From NCBI RefSeq assembly GCF_007923255.1, contig NZ_VOHJ01000002.1, positions 102,071 to 166,070 of the forward strand: a stretch of 64,000 nt of DNA, given 5' to 3'. Positions within the stretch are counted from its first letter, which is position 1, and every line of letters starts with the position of its first letter. Both the position numbers and the translations under genes were made by a program. Origin of the DNA: Vulcaniibacterium thermophilum (GTDB lineage Bacteria > Pseudomonadota > Gammaproteobacteria > Xanthomonadales > Xanthomonadaceae). The notes beneath the pieces are model-generated. The model worked only from the letters and a program-made list of their open reading frames with translations. It made no database searches and had not been told where the DNA came from. Shown in pieces: positions 1 through 9,164 of this stretch.

Positions 1-137
1 TGTGCGGCTGCGTCGGCGCGCGCGCGAGGTCATGCCCGCCGCCATCCAGGCGGAGGTGACGATCTCGGCGTCGGCGTAGTGGGCGTTCATGAGGGCGGCG
101 ATGCTCGCATGCGGACACGCGCGATGCAAGCGAGGCC
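1..137. other. left-edge stretch, gene not assignable
   Basis: The window opens in the middle of a feature. On the plus strand one frame reads from the edge to a TAG near position 80, which could be the C-terminus of an upstream gene. On the minus strand another frame is open from a GTG near 142 out of the window. Neither short fragment carries a motif I recognise, so no product is given. Confidence 0.3.
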
Positions 138-569
138 TCACCGCGGCACCGGGGTGACCGACACGCGGATGCGCAACCGGTTGCCGGGGTCCTCGGCCAG
201 CCGCGAACGGAACTTGACCCCGCGGTAGACGTAATCGACGTCGTAGGCGATCGGCCGGCGGTACTCGCGTTCGACCGGCACCTGCTTGCAGGTGCGCCGC
301 TTGCGTTCCTCGCGCGCCAGCGCGTTCTTGACCCGGTCGACCACGCGCGAGAAGCGCGATTCGTCGTCCTCGCCCGCCGGCGGATCGCAGCGCTCCTCCA
401 TGGCGGTGGCGCGCAGCGTCTGGTAGACCGGGGTGACCCGCATCACCTGCGCGTAGTCGTATCGCACGTTCTCGGCGGGCACGACCGTGGTGCCCGTGCT
501 CTGCGCGGCCGCGTCTCCGCCCCACAGGCAGGACAACGAAACCACGAGGGCGATGCGGTGGCGGATCAT
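138..569 (-). CDS. exported glycine-zipper-family-like protein without the zipper
   Basis: Predicted 143-residue protein with an N-terminal signal peptide (residues 1-22, hydrophobic, ending DAAAQ). The middle has VMRVTPVY and a highly charged stretch with one Cys. The end reads YDVDYVYRG...RIRVSVTPV, the conserved C-terminal pattern of small periplasmic or outer-membrane proteins common in Xanthomonadaceae, often annotated as glycine-zipper 2TM proteins. The glycine-zipper helix pair itself is not visible here, so this may be a shortened relative. It lies divergent from cysS. Function is unknown; an envelope role is inferred from the signal peptide only. Confidence 0.6.
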   Translation of the reverse strand: MIRHRIALVVSLSCLWGGDAAAQSTGTTVVPAENVRYDYAQVMRVTPVYQTLRATAMEERCDPPAGEDDESRFSRVVDRVKNALAREERKRRTCKQVPVEREYRRPIAYDVDYVYRGVKFRSRLAEDPGNRLRIRVSVTPVPR

Positions 570-653
570 CCTGGCGCCCGGACGAAGTGTTCAGAAATTG
601 TAAGTGACGCCGGCGCGCGGGTCTGAACCCCGGCTGTGCAGGGGACGGTTGGC

Positions 654-659
654 TACAAT
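654..659 (+). promoter_or_regulatory. possible -10 box of cysS
   Basis: TACAAT lies 26 bases before the cysS start. No clear -35 box is seen at 17 bp spacing, so this is only a candidate. Confidence 0.3.
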
Positions 660-685
660 TCACGCCCCTCACGCGATGCCCCCGG

Positions 686-2071
686 ATGGCCCTGCATCTC
701 TACAACAGCCTGACCCGCCGCATCGAGCCGTTCGCGCCGCAGGACCCGGGCCGGCCGACGATGTACGTGTGCGGGCCCACGGTCTACAACTACGTGCACA
801 TCGGCAACGCGCGCGGACCGGTGGTGTTCGGCGTGCTGGCCGCGCTGCTGCGGCGCCGCTACGGAGCGCTGGTCTACGCGCGCAACATCACCGACGTCGA
901 CGACAAGATCAACGCCGCGGCCGCGGAAGCGGGCGTGCCGATCTCGACCATCACCGACCGCTACGCGGCCGCCTACCGCGAGGACATGGCCGCCCTCGGC
1001 GTGAGCGGCGCGTTCGCGCCCGACGTCGAACCGGCCGCCACCGCGCACATCGCCGAGATGATCGCGATGATCCAGCGTCTGATCGACCAGGGGCATGCGT
1101 ACGTCGAACAGGGCCACGTGCTGTTCTCGGTCGCCTCGTTTCCGGAGTACGGCAAGCTCTCGCGCCGCGACCGCGAGGAAATGCTCGCCGGCGCACGGGT
1201 CGAGGTCGCGCCGTACAAGCGCGACCCCGGCGACTTCGTGCTGTGGAAGCCGTCCACCGACGACCTGCCGGGCTGGGATTCGCCCTGGGGCCGCGGCCGC
1301 CCCGGCTGGCACATCGAATGCTCGGCGATGGCGGCACGGCACCTCGGACAGACCATCGACATCCACGCCGGCGGCGTCGATCTGCAGTTCCCGCACCACG
1401 AGAACGAGATCGCGCAGAGCGAGTGCGCGCACGGCCAGCGCACGTTCGCGCGGTTCTGGCTGCACAACGGCATGCTGACCTTCGGCGGCGCCAAGATGGC
1501 GAAGTCGGTCGGCAACATCCAGCGCGTGCACGACCTGGTGCGCGCGCACCCGCCGGAGGCGCTGCGTTATGCGCTGCTGTCCGCCCACTACCGGCAGCCG
1601 CTGGACTGGTCCGATGCGCTGATCGAGCAGTCGGTGCGCACGCTCGACCGCCTGTACGGCACCTTGCGCGATCTGGCGGACGTCGCCGTGCCCGCGGTCT
1701 CCGGCGCGGACATTCCTCCGGCGATCGACGCCGCGCTGGACGACGACCTCAACACGCCCGCCGCGCTCGCCGAGCTGTCGCGCATCGCCGCCGACGCGCG
1801 CAAGGCGGAGCGCGCGGACGACAGGGCGCGCCTGAAGCGCGAACTGCTCGCCGGCGGCTTCGCGCTCGGCCTGCTGCAGCAGGACCCGGCGGCGTGGTTC
1901 GCGCGCGGCGCACAGGACGACGACGCCCGCATCCAGGCGCTGATCGACGAGCGCGCCGCCGCCAAGAAGGCGCGCGATTTCGCCCGCGCCGATGCGATCC
2001 GCGAGCAGCTCGCCGGCGAGGGCATTCTCCTCGAGGACACGCCGCAGGGCGTACGCTGGCGTCGCGCATGA
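686..2071 (+). CDS. cysS: cysteinyl-tRNA synthetase
   Basis: 461-residue class I aminoacyl-tRNA synthetase that charges tRNA-Cys with cysteine in the cytoplasm. The HIGH signature is HIGN after CGPTVYNYV, the KMSKS loop is KMAKSVGN, and the zinc-site residues are in [15 protein letters not shown] and HHENEIAQ. Length matches the bacterial family. The C-terminal part contains the helical anticodon-binding region. It overlaps the first possible sufE start by four bases (ATGA), suggesting cysS-sufE-transporter are co-transcribed. The link of Cys charging with the cysteine-desulfurase partner SufE is suggestive but not proof of shared function. Confidence 0.97.
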   Translation: MALHLYNSLTRRIEPFAPQDPGRPTMYVCGPTVYNYVHIGNARGPVVFGVLAALLRRRYGALVYARNITDVDDKINAAAAEAGVPISTITDRYAAAYREDMAALGVSGAFAPDVEPAATAHIAEMIAMIQRLIDQGHAYVEQGHVLFSVASFPEYGKLSRRDREEMLAGARVEVAPYKRDPGDFVLWKPSTDDLPGWDSPWGRGRPGWHIECSAMAARHLGQTIDIHAGGVDLQFPHHENEIAQSECAHGQRTFARFWLHNGMLTFGGAKMAKSVGNIQRVHDLVRAHPPEALRYALLSAHYRQPLDWSDALIEQSVRTLDRLYGTLRDLADVAVPAVSGADIPPAIDAALDDDLNTPAALAELSRIAADARKAERADDRARLKRELLAGGFALGLLQQDPAAWFARGAQDDDARIQALIDERAAAKKARDFARADAIREQLAGEGILLEDTPQGVRWRRA

Positions 2072-2100
2072 ACGCATCGTCTCCGCGCTGCGCATCCACG

Positions 2101-2538
2101 ATGAACGACACGCCGTTCCCGCTCGAACCGAGCGCCGCCGAGGCGCAGGCGGCCATCCGCGACGAGTTCGCCTTCTTCGGCGACTGGGCCGAGCGCTATC
2201 AGTATCTGATCGACCTCGGCCGCAAGCTGCCGCCGTTCCCGGAGGCGTGGAAGATCGAGGAGAACCGCCTGCACGGCTGCCAATCGCTGGTGTGGATCGT
2301 CACCGAGGGCGATGCCGCACGCCTGGTGTTCCATGCGATCAGCGATTCGGCGATCGTGTCCGGCCTGATCTATCTCGCGCTACGCGTGTACTCGGGCCGC
2401 AGCGCGCAGGAGATCCTCGCCACCGAACCGACCTTCGTCGCCGACATCGGACTGGCGCGCCACCTCTCGCCCACCCGCAGCAACGGCCTGGCCGCACTGT
2501 TGCGCCACATCCGCGAGCAGGCCCAGGCGCGGCTGTGA
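2101..2538 (+). CDS. sufE: cysteine desulfuration protein SufE
   Basis: 145-residue SufE-type sulfur acceptor. It takes persulfide sulfur from a cysteine desulfurase (SufS/CsdA) for Fe-S cluster assembly. The acceptor Cys is in ENRLHGCQSLVW, as in E. coli SufE. An in-frame ATG at 2068 overlaps the cysS stop and would add 11 residues. I chose 2101 because family alignment begins close to it, but neither start has a clear ribosome-binding site. The gene ends in a GTGA overlap with the downstream transporter. No sufBCD genes are nearby. Confidence 0.92.
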   Translation: MNDTPFPLEPSAAEAQAAIRDEFAFFGDWAERYQYLIDLGRKLPPFPEAWKIEENRLHGCQSLVWIVTEGDAARLVFHAISDSAIVSGLIYLALRVYSGRSAQEILATEPTFVADIGLARHLSPTRSNGLAALLRHIREQAQARL

Positions 2539-3779
2539 GCGAGGCCGCGACAGCCGCTCCCGCCCTCTCCCCGCTCCGCAACCGCGGCTTTCTCGGACTG
2601 CTGGGCTATCGCCTGCTGGCGATGCTGTCCTACCAGATCGTCGCGGTGACGGTGGGCTGGCACATCTACGAGCTCACGCGCGATGCGCTGTCGCTCGGCC
2701 TGATCGGACTGGCGGAGGTGATTCCCTACATCGGCTGCGCGCTGTTCGCCGGTTACGCGGTCGACCACCTGCCGCGGCGCAAGCTCGGCATGGCGGCCTG
2801 TCTGGGCCTCGCCGCGACCGCGCTGCTGCTGATGGCCACGGCGGCCGGCCTGGTGCCCGCCTTCGGCACGTTCACGCTGTACGCCGCGATCGCGCTCAAC
2901 GGCGTGGTGCGCGCGTTCCTGGCGCCGGTCTACACCTCGCTGTTCGCGCGCGTGCTGCCACGTGCGCAGTTCGCGCGCGGCGCGGGCATCGGCAGTGTGG
3001 TGATGCAGAGCGGGCTGGTGGCCGGCCCCGCGCTCGGCGGCGTCCTGATCGCATGGGGCGGCAAGACGGTGGCCTATGGCGCCGCGGCCGCGCTGGCGGT
3101 GGCGGCGGCGGTCGCGATCGTTTCGCTGCGGGTGACCGAGCCGCCGATCCCCCTGCAGCGCGCTCCCGTCTTCCGCAGCATCGGCGAGGGGCTTCGCTTC
3201 GTGTGGAACCAGCCGGTGGTGCTCGGCGCGCAGGCGCTGGACATGTTCTCGGTGCTGTTCGGCGGCGCGGTCGCGCTGCTGCCCGCGTTCATCCGCGACG
3301 TGCTGCACGCGGGCCCCGAGGCGCTCGGCCTGCTGCGCGCCTCGCCCGCGGTGGGCGCGGTGCTGGTCGGCCTATGGCTGGCCCGGCATCCGCCGCAGCG
3401 GCATGCCGGGCGTCTGCTGCTCGGCGCGGTAGCCGGCTTCGGCCTGAGCATCATCGGCTTCGCGCTCTCGCGCGAGCTGTGGCTGTCGATGCTGCTGCTT
3501 GCGCTATCCGGTGCGTTCGACGGCGTTTCGGTGGTGATCCGCTCGACCATCCTGCAGTTGGCGACGCCCGACGAAATGCGCGGTCGCGTCGCCGCCATCA
3601 ACGGCATTTTCATCGGCTCTTCGAACGAACTGGGCGCCTTCGAATCGGGCGTGGCCGCCCGCCTGCTCGGCCTGGTGCCGTCGGTGGTGTTCGGCGGCTG
3701 CATGACGCTGCTGGTGGTGGCCGTCACCGCCTGGCGCGTGCCGCGCCTGCGCCGGCTCGATCTGCGCGAGCTGCATTGA
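2535..3779 (+). CDS. MFS transporter, EntS/MFS_3-like exporter
   Basis: 414-residue inner-membrane protein with about 12 hydrophobic segments. It has the MFS loop signature between TM2 and TM3 (GYAVDHLPRRKLG), and a second-half loop reads ARHPPQRHAGR. The overall pattern fits the MFS_3 group that includes enterobactin exporter EntS, so efflux of a small molecule is plausible; the substrate cannot be deduced. The GTG start overlaps the sufE stop by four bases, indicating translational coupling. Downstream is a heptamer repeat array and the convergent dksA gene. Confidence 0.85.
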   Translation: MSEAATAAPALSPLRNRGFLGLLGYRLLAMLSYQIVAVTVGWHIYELTRDALSLGLIGLAEVIPYIGCALFAGYAVDHLPRRKLGMAACLGLAATALLLMATAAGLVPAFGTFTLYAAIALNGVVRAFLAPVYTSLFARVLPRAQFARGAGIGSVVMQSGLVAGPALGGVLIAWGGKTVAYGAAAALAVAAAVAIVSLRVTEPPIPLQRAPVFRSIGEGLRFVWNQPVVLGAQALDMFSVLFGGAVALLPAFIRDVLHAGPEALGLLRASPAVGAVLVGLWLARHPPQRHAGRLLLGAVAGFGLSIIGFALSRELWLSMLLLALSGAFDGVSVVIRSTILQLATPDEMRGRVAAINGIFIGSSNELGAFESGVAARLLGLVPSVVFGGCMTLLVVAVTAWRVPRLRRLDLRELH

Positions 3780-3835
3780 GCGCAGCGCCGGCCCGGCCAT
3801 CCTGAGCGCTGCGTAAGCGCCCAGCGGCACGAAAA

Positions 3836-3870
3836 AATGGGCCGCGGCTTTCGCCGGGGCGACGGCGATG
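3836..3870. repeat. REP-like palindrome half
   Basis: A GC-rich segment with the core CGGCTTTCGCCGGGGCGAC. The same core recurs near 33950 and twice near 50000, so it is a dispersed repeat (REP-like) of this genome. Confidence 0.6.
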
Positions 3871-3882
3871 CGACTTCCGCCC

Positions 3883-4078
3883 GACTCCCGACTCCCGACT
3901 CCCCACTCCCGACTCCCGACTCCCGACTCCCGACTCCCGACTCCCGACTCCCGACTCCCGACTCCCGACTCCCGACTCCCGACTCCCGACTCCCGATTCC
4001 CGATTCCCGATTCCCGATTCCCGATTCCCGACTCCCGACTCCCGATTCCCGATTCCCGATTCCCGATTCCCGACTCCC
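3883..4078. repeat. heptanucleotide tandem array A (GACTCCC/GATTCCC)
   Basis: About 28 tandem copies of a 7-bp unit, GACTCCC passing into GATTCCC and back. The minus strand has GGG every seven bases, a layout able to form G-quadruplexes. The array lies between the convergent ends of the MFS gene and dksA, directly beyond the dksA terminator. It has no spacers and no coding function that I can support. Confidence 0.95.
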
Positions 4079-4110
4079 AAAAAACCAAAGCCCCGCCATG
4101 CGGCGGGGCC
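4079..4110 (-). terminator. rho-independent terminator of dksA
   Basis: Read on the minus strand, an 8-bp GC stem (GCCCCGCC with GGCGGGGC) with a short loop is followed by a T-rich run ending in six T. It lies 26 bases beyond the dksA stop and abuts the heptamer array. Confidence 0.85.
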
Positions 4111-4135
4111 TCGGGTGTGCAGCGCAACGCGGCGC

Positions 4136-5170
4136 TCAGTCGCCCATCTGCTTCTGCAGGTGCTCCCAGCGCTCCTGCGCGTCGATGGTGCGCTCGGCGG
4201 TGGGGCGCGCTTCCAGGCGGTCCAGACCGATCTCCTCGCCGGTGTCGACGCAGTAGCCGTAATCGCCGAGGTCGATGCGCTTGAGCGTGGAATCGATCTT
4301 CGCGATCAGCTTGCGGTAACGGTCGCGCGTGCGCAGCTCCAGCGAGTTCTCGGTTTCGCGCGTGGCGCGCTCGGCCTCGTCGCCGACGTCGCGCACCTCG
4401 TCCTTGAGATTCTCGATGGTCTGCTTGGACTCCTCGACCAGCTCGGCGCGCCAGTTCAGCAGCTTCTGGCGGAAGTACTCGAGCTGCAGCGGATTCATGT
4501 ACTCCTCGTCCGCGCTCGGCTTGTATCCGGACGGGAGGATGGGACGGCCGGTGGCCTCGTCGATTTCGTAGGGCACTACCTTGTACTTCGTCTTGGGTTG
4601 CGGTTCGGCCGGTCGGGCGGCGACCGCCACCGCGACACGGCCGTTGGTGGGGACGCCAGCCGCAGGCTTGGTCGCCACCGCGGGCGCGCTCGGCGCCTTG
4701 GCGGGCTGCGCCTTGGCCGGCGCGCTCCGGGCGGCCTGGGCCTCGACCTTGCGCGGCTCGGCGGCCTTGGATTCGGTCGGCGCCTTCGCCGGCGCCGGCG
4801 CGGCCGGGCGGCTCGCGGACTTGGCCGCCGGCGTCGGCCGGGCGGCCTTGGCGGCCGGTGCCGCGGTCTTCTTCGGTGCGGGCGCCGGTGCAGCCTTCGC
4901 AGCGACGACGGCCTTCTTGACCGTCTTCGCCGGCGCGGCCTTCTTCGCAACGGGCTTCTTGGCGGGTGCGGCCTTCCTGGCGGGTGCGGCCTTCTTCGCC
5001 GCCGGCTTGGCCGCCTTCTTCGCGACCGGCTTGGACACCGCCTTCCTGACCGCCGGTTTGGCGGCCGGCTTCTTGGCTGCGGTCCTGGCAGGAGCCGCCT
5101 TCTTCGCCGCCGGCTTGGCGACCTTCTTGGCGGCCTTCACAGGCTTCTTTGCGGTCTTCTTGGCTGCCAC
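4136..5170 (-). CDS. dksA: DksA-family RNA polymerase-binding factor with Lys/Ala/Pro-rich N-terminal extension
   Basis: 344 residues. Residues 1-190 are a low-complexity histone H1-like region of AAKK/PAKK repeats. The last 150 residues are a DksA domain: [16 protein letters not shown], coiled coil, [17 protein letters not shown], and the zinc-finger area. DksA binds the RNA polymerase secondary channel and works with ppGpp. Only one of the four zinc-finger cysteines is kept (GYCVDTGEE); the second pair reads TIDAQER instead of CxxC. The coiled-coil tip is DEAERA where E. coli has DPVDRA, so the second acidic residue is Glu. This resembles zinc-independent DksA variants. The long basic tail may bind DNA or RNA; that is inference. 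Confidence 0.93.
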   Translation of the reverse strand: MAAKKTAKKPVKAAKKVAKPAAKKAAPARTAAKKPAAKPAVRKAVSKPVAKKAAKPAAKKAAPARKAAPAKKPVAKKAAPAKTVKKAVVAAKAAPAPAPKKTAAPAAKAARPTPAAKSASRPAAPAPAKAPTESKAAEPRKVEAQAARSAPAKAQPAKAPSAPAVATKPAAGVPTNGRVAVAVAARPAEPQPKTKYKVVPYEIDEATGRPILPSGYKPSADEEYMNPLQLEYFRQKLLNWRAELVEESKQTIENLKDEVRDVGDEAERATRETENSLELRTRDRYRKLIAKIDSTLKRIDLGDYGYCVDTGEEIGLDRLEARPTAERTIDAQERWEHLQKQMGD

Positions 5171-5276
5171 GAGAGGCGTTTCCTCTTTGTTCCCTTGTGA
5201 CGGGAAAGCGCGCTGTTATACCCTGCCGCGGCACCTGCGGCAACCGCGATCAGAAGCTTGGCGGCATGAACGAATC

Positions 5277-5495
5277 GTGATCGGGCGACTGCTCATTCTT
5301 CTGCTTCGCGCCTACAAGCGCGCGCTCAGTCCGCTGCTCGGTCCGCGCTGCCGCTTCCACCCGACGTGCTCGGAATACGCCATGCAGGCGATCGCCCGTT
5401 TCGGCGCGCTCAAGGGCGGTTGGCTGGCGACGCGCCGCGTCCTGCGTTGCCATCCGCTGCATCCGGGCGGGCACGATCCCGTGCCGCCTCCCTGA
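5277..5495 (+). CDS. yidD: membrane protein insertion efficiency factor YidD
   Basis: 72-residue YidD-family protein that assists YidC-dependent membrane protein insertion. Signature: an amphipathic N-terminus ([18 protein letters not shown]) and [15 protein letters not shown], then [28 protein letters not shown] start at 5277 gives the usual family length; longer in-frame extensions run antisense through the dksA region and are rejected. It is not next to rnpA/yidC as in most bacteria, which is common when yidD has moved. Confidence 0.92.
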   Translation: MIGRLLILLLRAYKRALSPLLGPRCRFHPTCSEYAMQAIARFGALKGGWLATRRVLRCHPLHPGGHDPVPPP

Positions 5496-5597
5496 GGCCG
5501 ACGCATGCCGTCCGCATCGCGCGCCGAACGCCTGCAGCCCGACGGGCACGCTTCCCGCCACGTCGACGCGGTTTGCGCGGGCGAGCGTGGCGACGCG

Positions 5598-6479
5598 ATG
5601 CGTGCCTTGCGGGCCCGAAAGAATCCCGTGCGCGCGCCGTTCGCCGCGATGCTGGCGGTAGGACTCGCGGCCTGTGCGAGCGTCGCGCCCGCCCCTTCCA
5701 CGCAGGTTCCGACCTCGGCTCGGCCGGTGGCGACCTTGCCCGACGAGGCGCCGCAGGGCGCGCTGGTGGTCGGGCGCGCCGCACCCGGCAGCCGCGTGCT
5801 GCTTGCGGGACGGCCGCTGCGGGTGGGCCCGGACGGCACGTTCGTGTTCGGCGTGGCGCGCGATGCCGTCGAACCGCTGAGCGTCGTCATCGAACCCGCC
5901 GACGGCGCGCCGCAGCGCATCGACGTTGCCGTGCGCCCGCGCGAATGGCCGGAAGAGCGCGTGGACGGCGTGCCGCCGCAGACGGTCGAACCGCCGCCGG
6001 AGATCGCCGCGCGTATCCGCGAGGAGCAGGCGCGGGTGGCGGCGGCGCGCGAGCGCGACGACGACCGGCTCGACTTCCTGCAACCGTTCGTGTGGCCGGT
6101 CGAGGGCCGCATCAGCGGCCGGTTCGGCCACCGCCGCGTCTACAACGGCGTGCCCGGCGCGCCGCATTCCGGGATGGACATCGCCGCCGCCGAAGGCACG
6201 CCGGTGCGCGCGCCGGCAGCCGGCATCGTCACCTTCGCCGATCCCGGGCTGTATCTCACCGGCGGCACCGTGGTGCTCGACCACGGTTTCGGCGTCAGCT
6301 CCAACTTCCTGCACCTGTCGCGGATCGACGTGCGGGTGGGCCAGCGCGTCGAGCAAGGGCAGACGCTCGGCGCGGTCGGCGCCACCGGCCGCGCGACCGG
6401 TCCGCACCTGCACTGGGGCATGAACTGGTTCGAGGTGCGGATCGATCCGCTGCTGGTGCTGGAGCGCGGCGCGCGCTGA
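5598..6479 (+). CDS. M23 (LytM) peptidase-domain lipoprotein
   Basis: 293 residues from the ATG at 5598. This start places a lipobox (AVGLAAC) about 23 residues in, so the protein is probably an envelope lipoprotein. The C-terminal third is a LytM domain with metal-ligand motifs HSGMDIA and GPHLHWGM, so an active zinc endopeptidase on peptidoglycan cross-links is plausible. The region before it is Ala/Pro-rich with a beta-like segment. An earlier ATG at 5505 adds 31 residues that do not look like signal sequence. It converges on the next gene with a 13-bp gap. Confidence 0.85.
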   Translation: MRALRARKNPVRAPFAAMLAVGLAACASVAPAPSTQVPTSARPVATLPDEAPQGALVVGRAAPGSRVLLAGRPLRVGPDGTFVFGVARDAVEPLSVVIEPADGAPQRIDVAVRPREWPEERVDGVPPQTVEPPPEIAARIREEQARVAAARERDDDRLDFLQPFVWPVEGRISGRFGHRRVYNGVPGAPHSGMDIAAAEGTPVRAPAAGIVTFADPGLYLTGGTVVLDHGFGVSSNFLHLSRIDVRVGQRVEQGQTLGAVGATGRATGPHLHWGMNWFEVRIDPLLVLERGAR

Positions 6480-6492
6480 GCGCGCCTTGCGC

Positions 6493-7431
6493 TCAGCCGA
6501 CCGCGTCCGCCGGCACCGGCGATGCCGCTCCGCTCAGGCGGCCGATGCGCATGAGAGACGGCGAACTTGCCAGATCCAGCGGCGTGACCAGCTTGGGATT
6601 CGGATTCGGCACCGGCAGCGGCGGCGTGGCTGCCAGGATCGGCGTCGCGGCGGATGCGGACAGGCCCAGGCGGGCGCGCGCGGCCGCGAGGCTGTCTGCC
6701 AGTTCGTCGTCGGCCGGTGCGAGGTCGGCCGCGGTCGCAACACGCTCCGCCGCCTCGCCGCCGGTCTGCGCGGCCACCGCCGCCAGCGCCTGCCTGCGCT
6801 TGGGATGCAGCAGCGGCCACACCTCGTCCCACAGCGCCTTCCAGTCGATTTTCGGAAACGGCGCGGTGCCGCGCGGTTCGAGCACCACGGTCGGCGCCAG
6901 CCGCCCGCGCGGTTGCGCATCGCACTCGGCGAAGCTGCGGTAGACCACTTCGCTGCAGACCATGTGCGAGGGATCGTTGCGCACCAGATGATCGAGCGCC
7001 TCGCGCACCACCAGCCGCGCGAGCCAGTGCGAGGGCAGCTTGCCGCGCACGGCGACCAGCACGCCGAGCGTGGCGAGGCGGTCGAGCGGATACGGCACGC
7101 CCAGCAGCGAAACGGCGTGCGCGAGGACCGCGGCGCGATCGCCATCCGGCAGCGGCCGGCCGTCCGCGTCGTGAGGACGGAACAGGTCCACGAACGGGTA
7201 ATTGTCGTGGTCGTTCAGGCGCTGCATGAGCGGATAGCGCCGGACCCCGTGCGCCGCGGCCTCGATCAGATCGCCATCGTCGGCCACCAGCGCGGCGTGG
7301 CTGTAGATGCTGTCGCCGCACCAGGCGATCAGCGCCGACAGCGGGCCCTCGCCCAGCATCAGCAGCACGTCGCCGGGCATGGGATCGCGGGACGAGGCGG
7401 CGGGCGCTTCGGGATTCGGGCAGGACGTCAT
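6493..7431 (-). CDS. YiiX/NlpC-like permuted papain-fold hydrolase
   Basis: 312 residues. The N-terminal part has the permuted papain-fold layout: GDVLLML...IYSHAALVADDGDLIEA with the catalytic His, then MVCSEVVYRSF with the catalytic Cys. Proteins of this type (YiiX, orthopoxvirus G6R-like) hydrolyse amide or thioester bonds; the substrate is unknown. The last third is Ala/Pro-rich low complexity. No signal peptide is visible. The start overlaps the end of the diguanylate cyclase gene by four bases (ATGA), so the two are translationally coupled and may act in one pathway. Confidence 0.75.
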   Translation of the reverse strand: MTSCPNPEAPAASSRDPMPGDVLLMLGEGPLSALIAWCGDSIYSHAALVADDGDLIEAAAHGVRRYPLMQRLNDHDNYPFVDLFRPHDADGRPLPDGDRAAVLAHAVSLLGVPYPLDRLATLGVLVAVRGKLPSHWLARLVVREALDHLVRNDPSHMVCSEVVYRSFAECDAQPRGRLAPTVVLEPRGTAPFPKIDWKALWDEVWPLLHPKRRQALAAVAAQTGGEAAERVATAADLAPADDELADSLAAARARLGLSASAATPILAATPPLPVPNPNPKLVTPLDLASSPSLMRIGRLSGAASPVPADAVG

Positions 7432-9155
7432 GTCGCTTCTCCGGTGGCTTCCAGGGATTCCTGCGCGCTGACGCGGTTGCGCCCCGCGCTCTTGCTGCGA
7501 TACAGCGCGCCGTCGGCGCGTTCGAGCAGGCGCTCGACGCCCTCGCCGGGGACGTACTCGGCCACGCCGATGCTGAGCGTGCTCGGCAGCCGCAGGTCGT
7601 CCAGCGCCAGCGGGCGGCACGCCACCGCCTCGCGCATGCGTTCGGCGATGCGCCCCGCTTCCGACAGCGTGGTGTCCGGCATCAGCACCAGCAGCTCGTC
7701 GCCGCCGTAGCGCGCGAGCACGTCGCTGCCGCGCAGCACGTTGCGGATACGCAGGCTGACGTAGCGCAGGCACTGGTCGCCGACGTTGTGGCCGTGGGTG
7801 TCGTTGATGCGCTTGAAGTGGTCGATGTCGACGAAGGCCACGCACAGCGGTCGGCCATTGGCCTCGGCATCGGCCACCTCCTGGGCGAGGCGGCCGTCGA
7901 TCGCATGCCGCGTGTAGGCGCCGGTGAGCGCGTCGAAGGTCGCGCGCCGGCTGGCCTCGTCTCGGTCGCGGCGCAGCTCGAGTAGCTTGTCGGAGAGGCC
8001 GATGGTCAGCAGCACGCCGCCGAAGGCGTAGCTGACCGAAATCATCTGGTCGATGCCTGTCCAGTCCTGCAGCAGGCCGAACGGCTGCGCGGCGCGCAGG
8101 CTGATCGTCACCAGCACCGGCAGCCATCCGACCGTGAGGTAGCGTGCGGCTCGATTGCCTGCCCACAGACTGGTCAGCGACGCCGACAACACGGCCAGGG
8201 CGACGACCGGCAGCACGGCGTTGAACACCGGCACGTTCAGGGCAGAAGGCGACACCAGATTCGCCAGCGTCAGGCCGACGGCAATCCATGTCAGCCACGC
8301 GAACAGCCGGTCGTGGCGCGGCGCGTACTGCTGCAGGTCGAGGTAGCGCCGGAAGAACAGGCAGGAGGCGACCAAACCGGCAGCGGCGGCCACGCGTGCC
8401 GGCTGCGGGCCACTTCCGAACAGGCGGCCCAGGCCCGGCACGGCGCGCAGCTCACCGCCCATGCCGGCACTGAACAGCACGACGAACAGCAGCAGAAGCG
8501 CGAGATACACGAAGCTGCGGTCGCCGACTCCGATCCAGTAGGTGAGCGCCAGGACGACCAGCACAAGCGTGGCGGCGAGGATGGCCGCTCGCCAGGCGGC
8601 GTGGCGCAGGTCGCCCTCCTGGACCTGCGCGCGCGTTTCGATGGCGATCTTGACCGGCACCGGGCTTGGCATGGTGACGCGCAGGTAGATCGGCTGGCCG
8701 GGCTGCAACCCGTCGGGCAGCGGCACCACCAGCGCGCGCGTGGAATGGCGAGGGTCCGAATCGCGCCCGTACAACGCGTGCCGCGTCGGCGTCGCGCGGC
8801 CCGGCACCCAGGCCTCGACCACGGTATGGCGCGGCGACAGCAGCAGCAGATGCGGCTCGCTCGCGGCCGGCCTCGGCACCGTGCTCCGCACGCGCCACCA
8901 GACCGCGCTCGGTCCCCGCTGCTGGATCACGGCGGGCTTCTCGGCGGGCACGAAGCGCGCATCGTGCAGGCCAGCGACCACCTCCGCGGCAGTCGCGCTC
9001 GGTTCGTCCAGACGGTCCACCTGCACCGTCGCGCCGGCAGCCGCCGCCATGCCGGCCGCGTGAAGCAGCAGCAACGCCAGTGCCGCGCGCATCAACCGTG
9101 GAAATGTCCCCAGCACGCTCCCCTCCCCAACGGCCATCCTAGCGCGAACGGCCAT
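7428..9155 (-). CDS. 7TM-DISM membrane diguanylate cyclase (GGDEF)
   Basis: 575 residues: signal peptide (around residues 22-41), an extracytoplasmic 7TMR-DISMED2-type sensor domain (about 45-175), seven transmembrane segments (about 180-385) and a C-terminal GGDEF domain (about 405-560). The active-site motif is RYGGDELLVL (GGDEL, a functional variant). FVDIDHFKRINDTHGH is the usual metal/substrate segment. An RxxD inhibitory site is not obvious. It likely makes c-di-GMP in response to a periplasmic ligand. Start is uncertain: ATG 9155 is taken, but ATG 9137 or 9092 would put the signal peptide nearer the N-terminus. Confidence 0.9.
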   Translation of the reverse strand: MAVRARMAVGEGSVLGTFPRLMRAALALLLLHAAGMAAAAGATVQVDRLDEPSATAAEVVAGLHDARFVPAEKPAVIQQRGPSAVWWRVRSTVPRPAASEPHLLLLSPRHTVVEAWVPGRATPTRHALYGRDSDPRHSTRALVVPLPDGLQPGQPIYLRVTMPSPVPVKIAIETRAQVQEGDLRHAAWRAAILAATLVLVVLALTYWIGVGDRSFVYLALLLLFVVLFSAGMGGELRAVPGLGRLFGSGPQPARVAAAAGLVASCLFFRRYLDLQQYAPRHDRLFAWLTWIAVGLTLANLVSPSALNVPVFNAVLPVVALAVLSASLTSLWAGNRAARYLTVGWLPVLVTISLRAAQPFGLLQDWTGIDQMISVSYAFGGVLLTIGLSDKLLELRRDRDEASRRATFDALTGAYTRHAIDGRLAQEVADAEANGRPLCVAFVDIDHFKRINDTHGHNVGDQCLRYVSLRIRNVLRGSDVLARYGGDELLVLMPDTTLSEAGRIAERMREAVACRPLALDDLRLPSTLSIGVAEYVPGEGVERLLERADGALYRSKSAGRNRVSAQESLEATGEAT

Positions 9156-9164
9156 CGCCGGACG

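Noticed and set aside
1..137. Named gene at the left edge
   Set aside because: Both strands have an open frame touching the edge and neither has a recognisable motif.
604..2538. Long plus-strand frame continuous over cysS into sufE
   Set aside because: Only its last part (from 2101) has family character; the rest is Arg-rich out-of-frame translation of cysS.
3883..4078. CRISPR array
   Set aside because: Units are 7 bp with no spacers and vary by slippage; a simple tandem repeat.
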